The notes beneath the pieces were generated by a model. The model did no database searches and was not told the DNA's origin. It worked only from the letters and a program-made list of their open reading frames with translations. Position numbers and translations under genes: made by a program. From NCBI GenBank assembly GCA_964557845.1, contig CAZLBV010000099.1, forward strand, positions 1 to 7,530: a stretch of 7,530 nt of DNA. The letters run 5' to 3'. The stretch's first letter is position 1. Every line of letters starts with the position of its first letter. Origin of the DNA: CAZLBV01 sp964557845. Lineage in GTDB: Bacteria; Acidobacteriota; Aminicenantia; Aminicenantales; Aminicenantaceae. This document shows, piece after piece, positions 1 to 5,875 of this stretch.

Positions 1-1
1 T

Positions 2-502
2 TTTGTCCGGCAGTTTCCCGGACGAATTGCTGGTCAGACAAATGACCAGGAAGGCAGGCGGGGCTTTGTGCTTACTTTGTCAACCAGGGAGCAGCACATC
101 AGAAGAGAAAGGGCCACTTCGAATATCTGTACCAATCAGGCATGGTGTGCTTTGAGAACGACCATATTTCTTGAAGCCATGGGAAAAAAAGGTTTAAAAG
201 AAATGGCTTATCAGAATATTCAAAAAGCTAATTACGCCGTGGATATTCTTTCCAAAATAAAAGGGGTGAAGCCAAAATTTTCCGGCAGCTTTTTCAATGA
301 ATTTGTGATCGAGTTTGAAAAACCATGGAAAGATATAGAAAAACATTTGCTGGATAATAATATAATTGGCGGCTTGTCCCTTGAAAGTATCTATCCGGAA
401 TTGAAAAATTGTGCTCTTTTCTGTGTGACAGAAAAACATACTAAAGCCGAGATCGACAAATTAGGGGACTTGATCCGCGATGCCATGAAAAGGATCGATT
501 AG
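2..502 (+). CDS. gcvPA: Glycine dehydrogenase (decarboxylating) subunit 1, 3' part
   Basis: This is the C-terminal part of the N-terminal-type subunit of glycine cleavage P-protein. With GcvPB it forms the PLP-dependent decarboxylase that transfers the aminomethyl group of glycine to lipoyl-GcvH in the cytoplasm. The frame is open from base 2 to the TAG at 500-502, so the gene is cut by the left edge and the GTG at 68 is internal. The residues before that GTG already match the family, with PGRIAGQT at bases 17-40. After it come GFVLTLSTREQHIRRE and ATSNICTNQAWCAL, the hallmark segment of GcvPA. About 166 residues are visible against roughly 440-450 usual, so about 280 are missing. This subunit carries no catalytic lysine; that lies in GcvPB. 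The gene ends 10 nt before gcvPB, and the gcvPB Shine-Dalgarno overlaps this stop codon, which points to co-transcription and coupled translation. Identification is firm. Confidence 0.95.
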   Translation, partial: FVRQFPGRIAGQTNDQEGRRGFVLTLSTREQHIRRERATSNICTNQAWCALRTTIFLEAMGKKGLKEMAYQNIQKANYAVDILSKIKGVKPKFSGSFFNEFVIEFEKPWKDIEKHLLDNNIIGGLSLESIYPELKNCALFCVTEKHTKAEIDKLGDLIRDAMKRID

Positions 503-512
503 GAAAAAAGCC

Positions 513-1961
513 ATGATACGAGAACCATTAATTTTTGAATTAAGTGATGAAGGGAAAAAAAGTTATATTTTGCCTGAGCTCGATGTTCCGGTGAACCAGG
601 AGGCGTTAAAGGACCTGAAAGAAAGAAAAGATATCGAAGGATTTCCCCAGGTCTCGGAGATAGAAGTCGTTCGGCATTTTACGCGATTATCCCAAATCAA
701 TTATTGTATCGATACGGGTTTTTATCCTCTGGGTTCCTGCACGATGAAGTACAACCCCAAGATCAATGAAAAAATCGCCGCCATGCCGGGGTTCCAGGAA
801 GGCCATCCCTATTCACCAATTTCCTTGGTCCAAGGCAATCTGGCTGTCATGAGATCCTTAGAAGAACTGCTCATGGAGATAACCGGTATGGATGCGTTTT
901 CTCTGCAGCCCTCGGCCGGAGCTCAGGGAGAATTGCTCGGTATGATGCTTATTCGTGCCTGTTTGGAAGAGAGAGGCGATCCCAGAAAGTTCGTTCTCAT
1001 TCCTGATTCTGCCCACGGCACAAATCCATCCAGTGCGCATATTTGCGGTTATCAGGTCAAGGAGATAAAAACAACTGAAGAAGGAATAGTCGATGTAGAA
1101 GATCTTAAAAGGCTGATGAGCCAAGAAATTGCGGCGATAATGATCACCAATCCTAATACTCTTGGAATTTTTGAAAAGGATATTAAAAAAATCGCTCATA
1201 TCGTTCATTCTGGGGGCGGCTTTGTTTATATGGACGGAGCCAACATGAACGCACTCCTCGGATATTCCCGCCCCGGGGACATGGATGTTGATGTGATCCA
1301 TCTAAATCTTCATAAGACTTTTTCCACCCCTCACGGAGGAGGGGGCCCGGGATCAGGCCCTGTCGGAGTCAAAAAAGAATTAATCCCCTTTCTGCCTGTC
1401 CCTGTGATAGAGAAAGATAAGGATGAATATTATTTCAACTACGACAGGCCAAAGAGTATCGGTAGGATTAAGGGATTTTATGGCAATTATCTGGTCATGG
1501 TCAAAGCCCTGTCCTATATACTTTCCTTAGGTGCCAGAGGATTAAAAGAAGTTGCAGAGATCGCAGTATTAAATTCTAATTATATTAGAAAATCACTTGA
1601 AGGCACTTACCACCTGAAATACAAGGCTCCCACCTTGCATGAATGCGTATTCTCCGATAAAAATCAGTTACCCACAGGGATCAAAAATATTGATATTGCT
1701 AAGCGGTTGATCGATTATGGTTTACATCCTCCCACAATGTCCTTTCCTTTGATCGTTCCCGGTGCCTTGATGATAGAGCCCACTGAGACTGAAAGTAAAC
1801 GCGATCTCGATCATTTCATTGACGCTATGATCAAGATATCAGAAGAAGCCGAAAAAGATCCGGAGATTCTAAAGTCTGCTCCAACCTCTGCATATGTGTC
1901 CCGGCTTGATGAAACCGCTGCAGCCAGGAACACCATTCTCCGCTGGAAACCTGACAAGTGA
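513..1961 (+). CDS. gcvPB: Glycine dehydrogenase (decarboxylating) subunit 2
   Basis: This is the catalytic PLP-binding subunit of split P-protein, 482 aa, the normal length for stand-alone GcvPB. The N-terminus (LIFELS, then LPELDVPV) is typical. Next come GFYPLGSCTMKYNPK (about residues 69-83), the QPSAGAQGE segment, HGTNPSSAH from about residue 168, and the PLP site HLNLHKTFSTPHGGGGPGSG, in which Lys268 (codon 1314-1316) should form the Schiff base. The C-terminal part has the family PTMSFPLIVPGALMIEPTE region. No frameshift or missing key residue is seen. The start is ATG 513, with AGGA at 501-504 lying 8 nt upstream and overlapping the gcvPA stop. The enzyme decarboxylates glycine and passes aminomethyl to GcvH; the reaction is reversible and can work in glycine synthesis in anaerobes. 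GcvT and GcvH are not in the window and probably lie upstream. Confidence 0.97.
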   Translation: MIREPLIFELSDEGKKSYILPELDVPVNQEALKDLKERKDIEGFPQVSEIEVVRHFTRLSQINYCIDTGFYPLGSCTMKYNPKINEKIAAMPGFQEGHPYSPISLVQGNLAVMRSLEELLMEITGMDAFSLQPSAGAQGELLGMMLIRACLEERGDPRKFVLIPDSAHGTNPSSAHICGYQVKEIKTTEEGIVDVEDLKRLMSQEIAAIMITNPNTLGIFEKDIKKIAHIVHSGGGFVYMDGANMNALLGYSRPGDMDVDVIHLNLHKTFSTPHGGGGPGSGPVGVKKELIPFLPVPVIEKDKDEYYFNYDRPKSIGRIKGFYGNYLVMVKALSYILSLGARGLKEVAEIAVLNSNYIRKSLEGTYHLKYKAPTLHECVFSDKNQLPTGIKNIDIAKRLIDYGLHPPTMSFPLIVPGALMIEPTETESKRDLDHFIDAMIKISEEAEKDPEILKSAPTSAYVSRLDETAAARNTILRWKPDK

Positions 1962-2031
1962 ATCAAAAACTTCGATTGAAGTGAATGATTTGATCAAAAT
2001 AAGTAAAAAACATAACTTTGGATTGTTATAA

Positions 2032-2871
2032 ATGGCGCTGCAAGACTTATTCATGAATCTAAACAAATATTGGGCAGATCAGGGCTGCTATCTTGCTCAA
2101 ACCTATGATGTCGAGGTCGGAGCGGGAACTATGACCCCTGATACTTTTTTTAGGGTTCTGGATAAAAGACCATGGAGGGTGGGATATGTTCAGCCTTCCC
2201 GGCGCCCCACAGACGGCCGGTTCGGAGAAAATCCTCATCGTGTTCAAAAACACTTTCAGTATCAGGTGATCATGAAACCGTCACCGGATGATATCCAGCA
2301 GATATATATGAATAGTTTGGAAACACTCGGGATCAGTCTCAGCGAGCATGATTTTAGATTCGATGAAGACAATTGGGAATCACCTACTATAGGTGCGTGG
2401 GGAGTGGGATGGCAGGTCCTCCTCGATGGTTTGGAAATAACTCAGTTTACCTATTTTCAGCAGGCCGGAGGCATAGATCTTTTTCCTGTTCCGGTCGAGA
2501 TCACTTATGGATTAGAGCGTTTGGAGATGTTTTTGGAACAAAAAGATGACATTTATGATCTTATGTGGTCAAAGGATGTCACTTATTCTGATCTAAGATT
2601 GAGGGAAGAAAAGGAATTTTCAGAATATAATTTCAATCAAGCTGAGATCGGTTCCTTAAGAAAAAGCTTTTCGTCCTTTTTAGAAGAGGCTCAAAAGCTG
2701 ACCGAACATGATCTCCTGCTTCCTGCCTATGATCTATGTTTGAAATGTTCCCATTTTTTTAATCTGCTCGATGCCAGAGGCGCGATAAGCGTTACGGAAA
2801 GAGTGAATATGATTTCCCAGATCAGGGCGGTTGTGATCCTGATCGCACAGAAATATTCTGCTAAGGAGTGA
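2032..2871 (+). CDS. glyQ: Glycyl-tRNA synthetase alpha subunit
   Basis: This is the catalytic class II subunit of the bacterial alpha2beta2 glycyl-tRNA synthetase; it activates glycine with ATP in the cytoplasm. It is 279 aa, slightly shorter than the usual 290-300. Family signatures are clear: YDVEVGAGTM (25-34), YVQPSRRPTDGRFGENPHR (52-70, the motif 2 region with its ATP-contacting arginine), KPSPDD (82-87), NWESPTIGAWGVGW (114-127), EITQFTYFQQ (135-144) and the motif 3-like ITYGLERL (157-164). ATG 2032 is the first possible start, because an in-frame TAA lies directly before it at 2029-2031. No good Shine-Dalgarno is present, only a weak TTGGA at 2018-2022. The 70-nt gap after gcvPB contains a small ACTTC/GAAGT hairpin and a TTTGATCAAA palindrome (1989-1998), but no terminator and no convincing promoter. 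Transcription probably reads through from gcvPB. Confidence 0.97.
   Translation: MALQDLFMNLNKYWADQGCYLAQTYDVEVGAGTMTPDTFFRVLDKRPWRVGYVQPSRRPTDGRFGENPHRVQKHFQYQVIMKPSPDDIQQIYMNSLETLGISLSEHDFRFDEDNWESPTIGAWGVGWQVLLDGLEITQFTYFQQAGGIDLFPVPVEITYGLERLEMFLEQKDDIYDLMWSKDVTYSDLRLREEKEFSEYNFNQAEIGSLRKSFSSFLEEAQKLTEHDLLLPAYDLCLKCSHFFNLLDARGAISVTERVNMISQIRAVVILIAQKYSAKE
2863..2868 (+). promoter_or_regulatory. Shine-Dalgarno AAGGAG before glyS, inside the end of glyQ
   Basis: AAGGAG lies in the last codons of glyQ. It overlaps a potential GTG start at 2868, is only 2 nt from ATG 2871, and is 8 nt from an in-frame TTG at 2877. Spacing favours TTG 2877, whereas the stop-start overlap TGATG favours ATG 2871 by translational coupling. 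This site is therefore the evidence that decides the glyS start, and it leaves the choice open. Confidence 0.6.
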
Positions 2872-4961
2872 TGAGATTGACGGATTTTCTCTTGGAAATA
2901 TTAACCGAGGAAATGCCTTCCTCTCATATAATCACTGGGATGGATCAATTACAAAGGGGGATGATCGATCTTCTTGAAGCCCAAAAGATCAGTTTTGTTC
3001 CGGAGAAATTAAAAGTGTTTGGAACCTGCCGTAGATTGGTGTTGAGAGGAGATGTGCAGCCGGAACAGGAATCCAAACAAGTTGAGATCATAGGCCCTCC
3101 CAGTTCAGCTGCTTTTAACTTGGATGGATCTCCTACTCCGGCGGCCTTAGGGTTTGCTAAGAAACATGGTGTTGACGCCAGCCGACTTCAAATGATCCAT
3201 ACAAAGAAGGGAGAGTATGCCGGATTGAGAAAAACATCTAAAGGGCGTCTTACTGAAGATATTCTCAAAGAGAATCTACCTAATTTGATCTTAAAGATGA
3301 CTTTTCCTAAAATGATGCGCTGGGGGGAAAAGACCCTTCGATTCTCGCGTCCGATCAAAAATATCCTCTGTTTATATGCCGAAAAAGAACTTGGATTCCA
3401 GGTTGGAGACATCAAATCTAATGCTTGTACTTATGGCCATAAGATCCATGCTCACTTGAGGCAGGAAATATCCAGTATCCCTGCATATATTGGATTTCTT
3501 TCGGAAACAAAGGTGATCATATCACCGGATGAGCGCAGGAAAAAGATACAGCAGCAGATGAAAAGGAGATTGAATTCTCTAAACGCAGAAGTGATGCAGG
3601 ATGAGCAGCTTATGGAGAAGATGGTCTATGATGTTGAATATCCTTATGTTTTTCTTGGTGAATTTCCGGAATCTTATTTAAGGCTGCCTATAGAAGTTTT
3701 GAGTACGGCGATGAAAGTTGGACAGAATCTTTTTTCTGTAGTGAAAGGAAAAAAGCAGCTGCCTTATTTTGTAGGAGTTGCCGATGCTGTCCGAGATACC
3801 AAAAAGTATATTAAAAATGGAAATGAGAGGGTATTAAAAGCCCGTTTGGAAGATGCCCGTTTTTTCTGGGAACAGGATCTTAAGACCGATCTTAAATCAA
3901 GGATAAACTCACTTGATAAGATACTTTTTCAGGAAGAACTGGGAACTTATGCCGATAAAGCTCAGAGATTAAAAAAAATAGTCGGATATCTCGGCATTAG
4001 ACTTGATCTGGGGGCAGAAAAAAAAGAACTGGCTGCAGCCGCAGAGTTATGTAAAGTCGATCTTATGACCGATATGGTGAAGGAATTTCCTTCTTTACAA
4101 GGGAAAATAGGGGGATTATATGCGCGTAAGGAGGGTTATCCCGCTTCTGTATGGAAAGCGGTCTATGAACACTATCAACCTGTGAGTATGGATGATCAGG
4201 TTCCTTCCTCTATGACAGGAGCGATCTTGAGTATCGCCGATAAATTGGATGCGATCATTGGTGTGATCGGGACCGGCTATAAAGTATCAGGCTCCAAAGA
4301 TCCCTTTGGGCTGCGTAGGAACGCGCAGGGAATATGCAAGGTGATAATCGAGAAAAAAATAAATCTCTCCCTTACACGCTTGATCGACAAATCCATAAAA
4401 GTATATGGAGATTACCTTAAAACTGAAAATAAGGAAATTAAAAGCTATTGCTTAGACTTTTTCTACAGCCGGTTGGAATATATCTATGATAAAGAAGGTT
4501 TTTCTTATGATCTGATCAAAGCGGCGCTTGCTCCTGGAGTTGAAGACATTTATTTCACCTATCTGCGAGTTCAAGCCTTAAAAGCCCTAAAAGAGAGTGC
4601 TTATTATGAACCGATGATCCTCATTGCTAAAAGGGTCAATAATATTATCAAGGATCAACCAGAATGCAAGATCAATTCAGGATTGTTTATGGAAAAGGAA
4701 GAGAGAGACCTCTTTACAACTTACCAGATAATTCATGATAATATACGTCCCTTAATTGACAAGGGCGATTTCATCCGGGCTCAAAGGATAATATTCAGGA
4801 TCAATACCTCTATAAATAATTTTTTTGATAAGGTATTGGTCATGGATGAAAACTTAAGATTCAGAAAGAATCGAATCGGCTTGCTTCAAAAAATAAGCAA
4901 GCTTTTTAATTTGATCGCTGATTATTCCCTTCTTGTTATCGAAGGCGAACAGACGGGTTAA
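2871..4961 (+). CDS. glyS: Glycyl-tRNA synthetase beta subunit
   Basis: This is the tRNA-recognition partner of GlyQ in the alpha2beta2 glycyl-tRNA synthetase, 696 aa from ATG 2871, the normal length for GlyS. The N-terminus FLLEILTEEMP matches the family LLLEIGTEELP. Further signatures are LRFSRPIKNI and LPIEVLSTAMKVGQNLFSVV. The HD-like domain core follows, with CKVDLMTDMVKEFPSLQGKIGG (from about residue 394), EHYQP, ADKLD and SGSKDPFGLRR (about 474-483). The C-terminal DALR-like anticodon-binding region ends in FFDKVLVMDENLRFRKNR and FNLIADYS. The usual MKxHQ motif reads MKVGQ here, a mild deviation. GTG 2868, ATG 2871 and TTG 2877 are all possible starts. TTG has the best Shine-Dalgarno spacing and would give the family-like N-terminus MTDFLLEI; ATG is listed because it overlaps the glyQ stop as TGATG. 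This is the last gene of the plus-strand run. Confidence 0.96.
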   Translation: MRLTDFLLEILTEEMPSSHIITGMDQLQRGMIDLLEAQKISFVPEKLKVFGTCRRLVLRGDVQPEQESKQVEIIGPPSSAAFNLDGSPTPAALGFAKKHGVDASRLQMIHTKKGEYAGLRKTSKGRLTEDILKENLPNLILKMTFPKMMRWGEKTLRFSRPIKNILCLYAEKELGFQVGDIKSNACTYGHKIHAHLRQEISSIPAYIGFLSETKVIISPDERRKKIQQQMKRRLNSLNAEVMQDEQLMEKMVYDVEYPYVFLGEFPESYLRLPIEVLSTAMKVGQNLFSVVKGKKQLPYFVGVADAVRDTKKYIKNGNERVLKARLEDARFFWEQDLKTDLKSRINSLDKILFQEELGTYADKAQRLKKIVGYLGIRLDLGAEKKELAAAAELCKVDLMTDMVKEFPSLQGKIGGLYARKEGYPASVWKAVYEHYQPVSMDDQVPSSMTGAILSIADKLDAIIGVIGTGYKVSGSKDPFGLRRNAQGICKVIIEKKINLSLTRLIDKSIKVYGDYLKTENKEIKSYCLDFFYSRLEYIYDKEGFSYDLIKAALAPGVEDIYFTYLRVQALKALKESAYYEPMILIAKRVNNIIKDQPECKINSGLFMEKEERDLFTTYQIIHDNIRPLIDKGDFIRAQRIIFRINTSINNFFDKVLVMDENLRFRKNRIGLLQKISKLFNLIADYSLLVIEGEQTG

Positions 4962-4974
4962 ACGTAAACGTTGT

Positions 4975-5005
4975 ATTATCCCTGGGCTATATTATCCTGG
5001 GCTAT
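4975..5005. repeat. 15/16-bp tandem duplication after glyS
   Basis: ATTATCCCTGGGCTAT (4975-4990) is followed directly by ATTATCCTGGGCTAT (4991-5005), identical except for one C. This is a two-copy tandem duplication 13 nt past the glyS stop. It does not form a terminator, since no U-tract follows and the copies are direct rather than inverted. Slippage during replication is the simplest origin. No function is evident. Confidence 0.8.
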
Positions 5006-5016
5006 TCACGCGTCGA

Positions 5017-5071
5017 GGTTAGTGCAAATACAAGGAGCCTTGAGTATGAATTTTCTGTGCGCATACTAACC
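5017..5071. repeat. Imperfect inverted repeat in the convergent gap
   Basis: GGTTAGT (5017-5023) pairs with ACTAACC (5065-5071), and the stem continues by GC/GC (5024-5025 with 5061-5062) after a two-base bulge. The interior holds a second small hairpin, CAAG-GAGC-CTTG (5031-5042). A GTATG/CATAC pairing (5044-5048 with 5062-5066) competes with the outer stem. The element lies between the converging glyS and PilZ genes, where a bidirectional terminator would be expected. However, no T-run follows on either strand, so it could equally be a remnant repeat element or a structured 3' end. Confidence 0.45.
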
Positions 5072-5109
5072 ACGAAAATAAACTGGATGAGTGGATGGGA
5101 GAACAAGAA

Positions 5110-5137
5110 AGAAGTCAGGAGCCAGAAGCCAGAATTC
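5110..5137. repeat. Four-unit heptamer tandem repeat
   Basis: The units AGAAGTC, AGGAGCC, AGAAGCC and AGAATTC run without gaps from 5110 to 5137 and share the pattern AGRAGYC, the last unit being the most divergent. It is a degenerate 7-bp-period intergenic repeat. It lies between the two converging genes, 20 nt beyond the PilZ stop codon. Similar short heptamer repeats are known in other bacterial intergenic DNA. No coding role is seen. Confidence 0.7.
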
Positions 5138-5156
5138 TATCTTTTTATCTTCTGTT

Positions 5157-5588
5157 TCATTCCACTTCATAATTATCATGTATCTTTGATTCATCTTTAT
5201 CAGAGAATTTTTGTTCCAGAGCGATCAGTTTTACTAGAATACCAGGATAATTTTGAGATTTTTTTTCGCCGTAGGGATTAAATTGGACTCCTATTTGGTA
5301 TCTGTCATTTTTATCCGGTTGGGAAGAAAACCATCTAACTATTCCCTTTAAGGTTAGGGGTATTCGTTCTCCTGGGATCAATAGTTTCAATTCAACCTTG
5401 TCCAGTGCTTTGATCTGATTTCTCGATAAAAACCTCAGACCGCCCCGGCTGATATCTAAAAGCGTACAAAACTCTTCAATATATTTAGTCTCGAAAGGGA
5501 GTGATTTGTCATATTTGTAACTGACGGTTGAACCCGGTATCTGAAAACGGATGCAGGATCTTCTTTCTATCCCGCTCATGTCCTCCAT
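5157..5588 (-). CDS. PilZ domain protein, predicted c-di-GMP receptor
   Basis: This is a stand-alone PilZ domain protein of 143 aa with no signal peptide or membrane segment, so it is probably cytoplasmic. The c-di-GMP-binding signature is complete: R10-x3-R14 (ERRSCIRF) and, about 30 residues later, D45-x-S47-x2-G50 (LLDISRGGLRF). A beta-rich stretch follows (VELKLLIPG, LTLKGIVRWF), with the common ending YQIGVQF at 97-103. The last 20 or so residues are charged and look disordered. The start is ATG at 5588, chosen for the perfect AGGAGG 6 nt upstream; the alternative Met4 has a spacing too short to use. The gene faces glyS convergently and follows hdrA on the same strand after 287 nt, with its own candidate promoter, so it may be transcribed independently. 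Its target (motility, adhesion, an enzyme) cannot be inferred here. Confidence 0.88.
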   Translation of the reverse strand: MEDMSGIERRSCIRFQIPGSTVSYKYDKSLPFETKYIEEFCTLLDISRGGLRFLSRNQIKALDKVELKLLIPGERIPLTLKGIVRWFSSQPDKNDRYQIGVQFNPYGEKKSQNYPGILVKLIALEQKFSDKDESKIHDNYEVE

Positions 5589-5594
5589 AAAAAA

Positions 5595-5600
5595 CCTCCT
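5595..5600 (-). promoter_or_regulatory. Strong Shine-Dalgarno of the PilZ gene
   Basis: Read on the minus strand, the sequence is AAAAGGAGGTTTTTT directly before ATG 5588. The AGGAGG core is perfect and has a 6-nt all-T spacer. It is the best ribosome binding site in the window and fixes the PilZ start. Efficient translation is expected if the gene is transcribed. Confidence 0.8.
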
Positions 5601-5651
5601 TTTCCTTGCTTCGACTGTCCAAACCTAAGCTTTGCGGGTAAAATCAGTATG

Positions 5652-5681
5652 AATATACATCACTACTGCTTATAAAGTCAA
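5652..5681 (-). promoter_or_regulatory. Candidate sigma-70 promoter for the PilZ gene
   Basis: On the minus strand, TTGACT (5681-5676, 5 of 6 to TTGACA) is followed after 18 nt by TATATT (5657-5652, 5 of 6 to TATAAT). Transcription would start near 5645, giving a leader of about 55-60 nt before the PilZ start. The -10 box sits within a small GTAT-ATTC-ATAC hairpin sequence. This is a consensus match by eye only. Confidence 0.45.
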
Positions 5682-5728
5682 TCTTACTCCTCGGGGATAA
5701 AGAAGGCCTGCTCTTACTTTCAGCTATT

Positions 5729-5759
5729 AAAAATATGATTCAGAAGATCTTGTCTGAAT
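5729..5759 (-). terminator. Candidate weak intrinsic terminator after hdrA
   Basis: On the minus strand, ATTCAGA (5759-5753) and TCTGAAT (5744-5738) form a 7-bp perfect stem with an 8-nt loop. A run of five T (5733-5729) follows after a 4-nt CATA spacer. It lies about 115 nt past the hdrA stop and upstream of the candidate PilZ promoter, a sensible place to separate the two units. The stem is AT-rich and the T-run short, so efficiency may be low. Confidence 0.4.
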
Positions 5760-5774
5760 GTCCCTTTTGTTAAA

Positions 5775-5784
5775 CAGTTAACTG
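5775..5784. other. 10-bp perfect palindrome CAGTTAACTG
   Basis: CAGTTAACTG is a perfect palindrome flanked by a looser inverted pair (TTAAAC before, GTTTTAA after). It lies between hdrA and the PilZ gene, about 95 bp upstream of the candidate PilZ -35 box. It could be an operator half-site pair, part of an RNA hairpin, or chance. No known regulator site is recognised. Confidence 0.3.
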
Positions 5785-5832
5785 ATGTTTTAAGACAGCT
5801 TTAGTATGTAGGATGGTATGGTTTCCTGGCAT

Positions 5833-5872
5833 GCAGATCTTATGGCCTTTGTTTTACAGCCGAATAATCTGC
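5833..5872. repeat. Imperfect stem-loop sequence just after the hdrA stop
   Basis: GCAGA-TTAT-GGC pairs with GCC-ATAA-TCTGC as 12 bp, broken by two 2-nt bulges and closed by a 12-nt loop (5847-5858). On the minus strand it begins 3 nt after the hdrA TAA and is followed by ATGCCAGG, not a T-run. It is therefore not a classical intrinsic terminator; an mRNA 3'-end stabilising structure is possible. Confidence 0.4.
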
Positions 5873-5875
5873 TGC

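Noticed and set aside
858..1301. A 147-codon minus-strand frame inside gcvPB
   Set aside because: It is a shadow of gcvPB, whose coding frame here includes the conserved glycine decarboxylase motifs. No ribosome binding site or family resemblance was seen.
1985..2025. A sigma-70 promoter for glyQ (TTGATC, 17 nt, TAACTT)
   Set aside because: The -10 match is only about 3 of 6, which is near chance in AT-rich DNA. Read-through from gcvPB is the simpler explanation.
1962..2031. A T-box or riboswitch leader before glyQ
   Set aside because: The gap is only 70 nt, far too short for a T-box, and lacks its conserved bulge sequence. Only a 5-bp hairpin and a 10-bp palindrome are present.
4961..4972. 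AACGTAAACGTT palindrome at the glyS stop as a terminator
   Set aside because: Only a 4-bp stem with a TAAA loop and no T-run follows, too weak for an intrinsic terminator.
4975..5137. CRISPR-like array
   Set aside because: The repeats are either directly adjoining duplicates or 7-bp units. There are no spacers of constant length between identical repeats and no cas genes.
5057..5281. A 74-codon plus-strand frame starting at GTG 5057
   Set aside because: It overlaps the PilZ gene antisense by 125 bp, runs through the heptamer repeat, has no ribosome binding site and its protein resembles nothing. PilZ on the opposite strand has a full motif set and a perfect Shine-Dalgarno.
5801..5840. A small minus-strand ORF of about 20 codons from an ATG near 5833
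   Set aside because: It has no ribosome binding site or recognisable sequence features and crosses the palindrome, so it is most likely non-coding.
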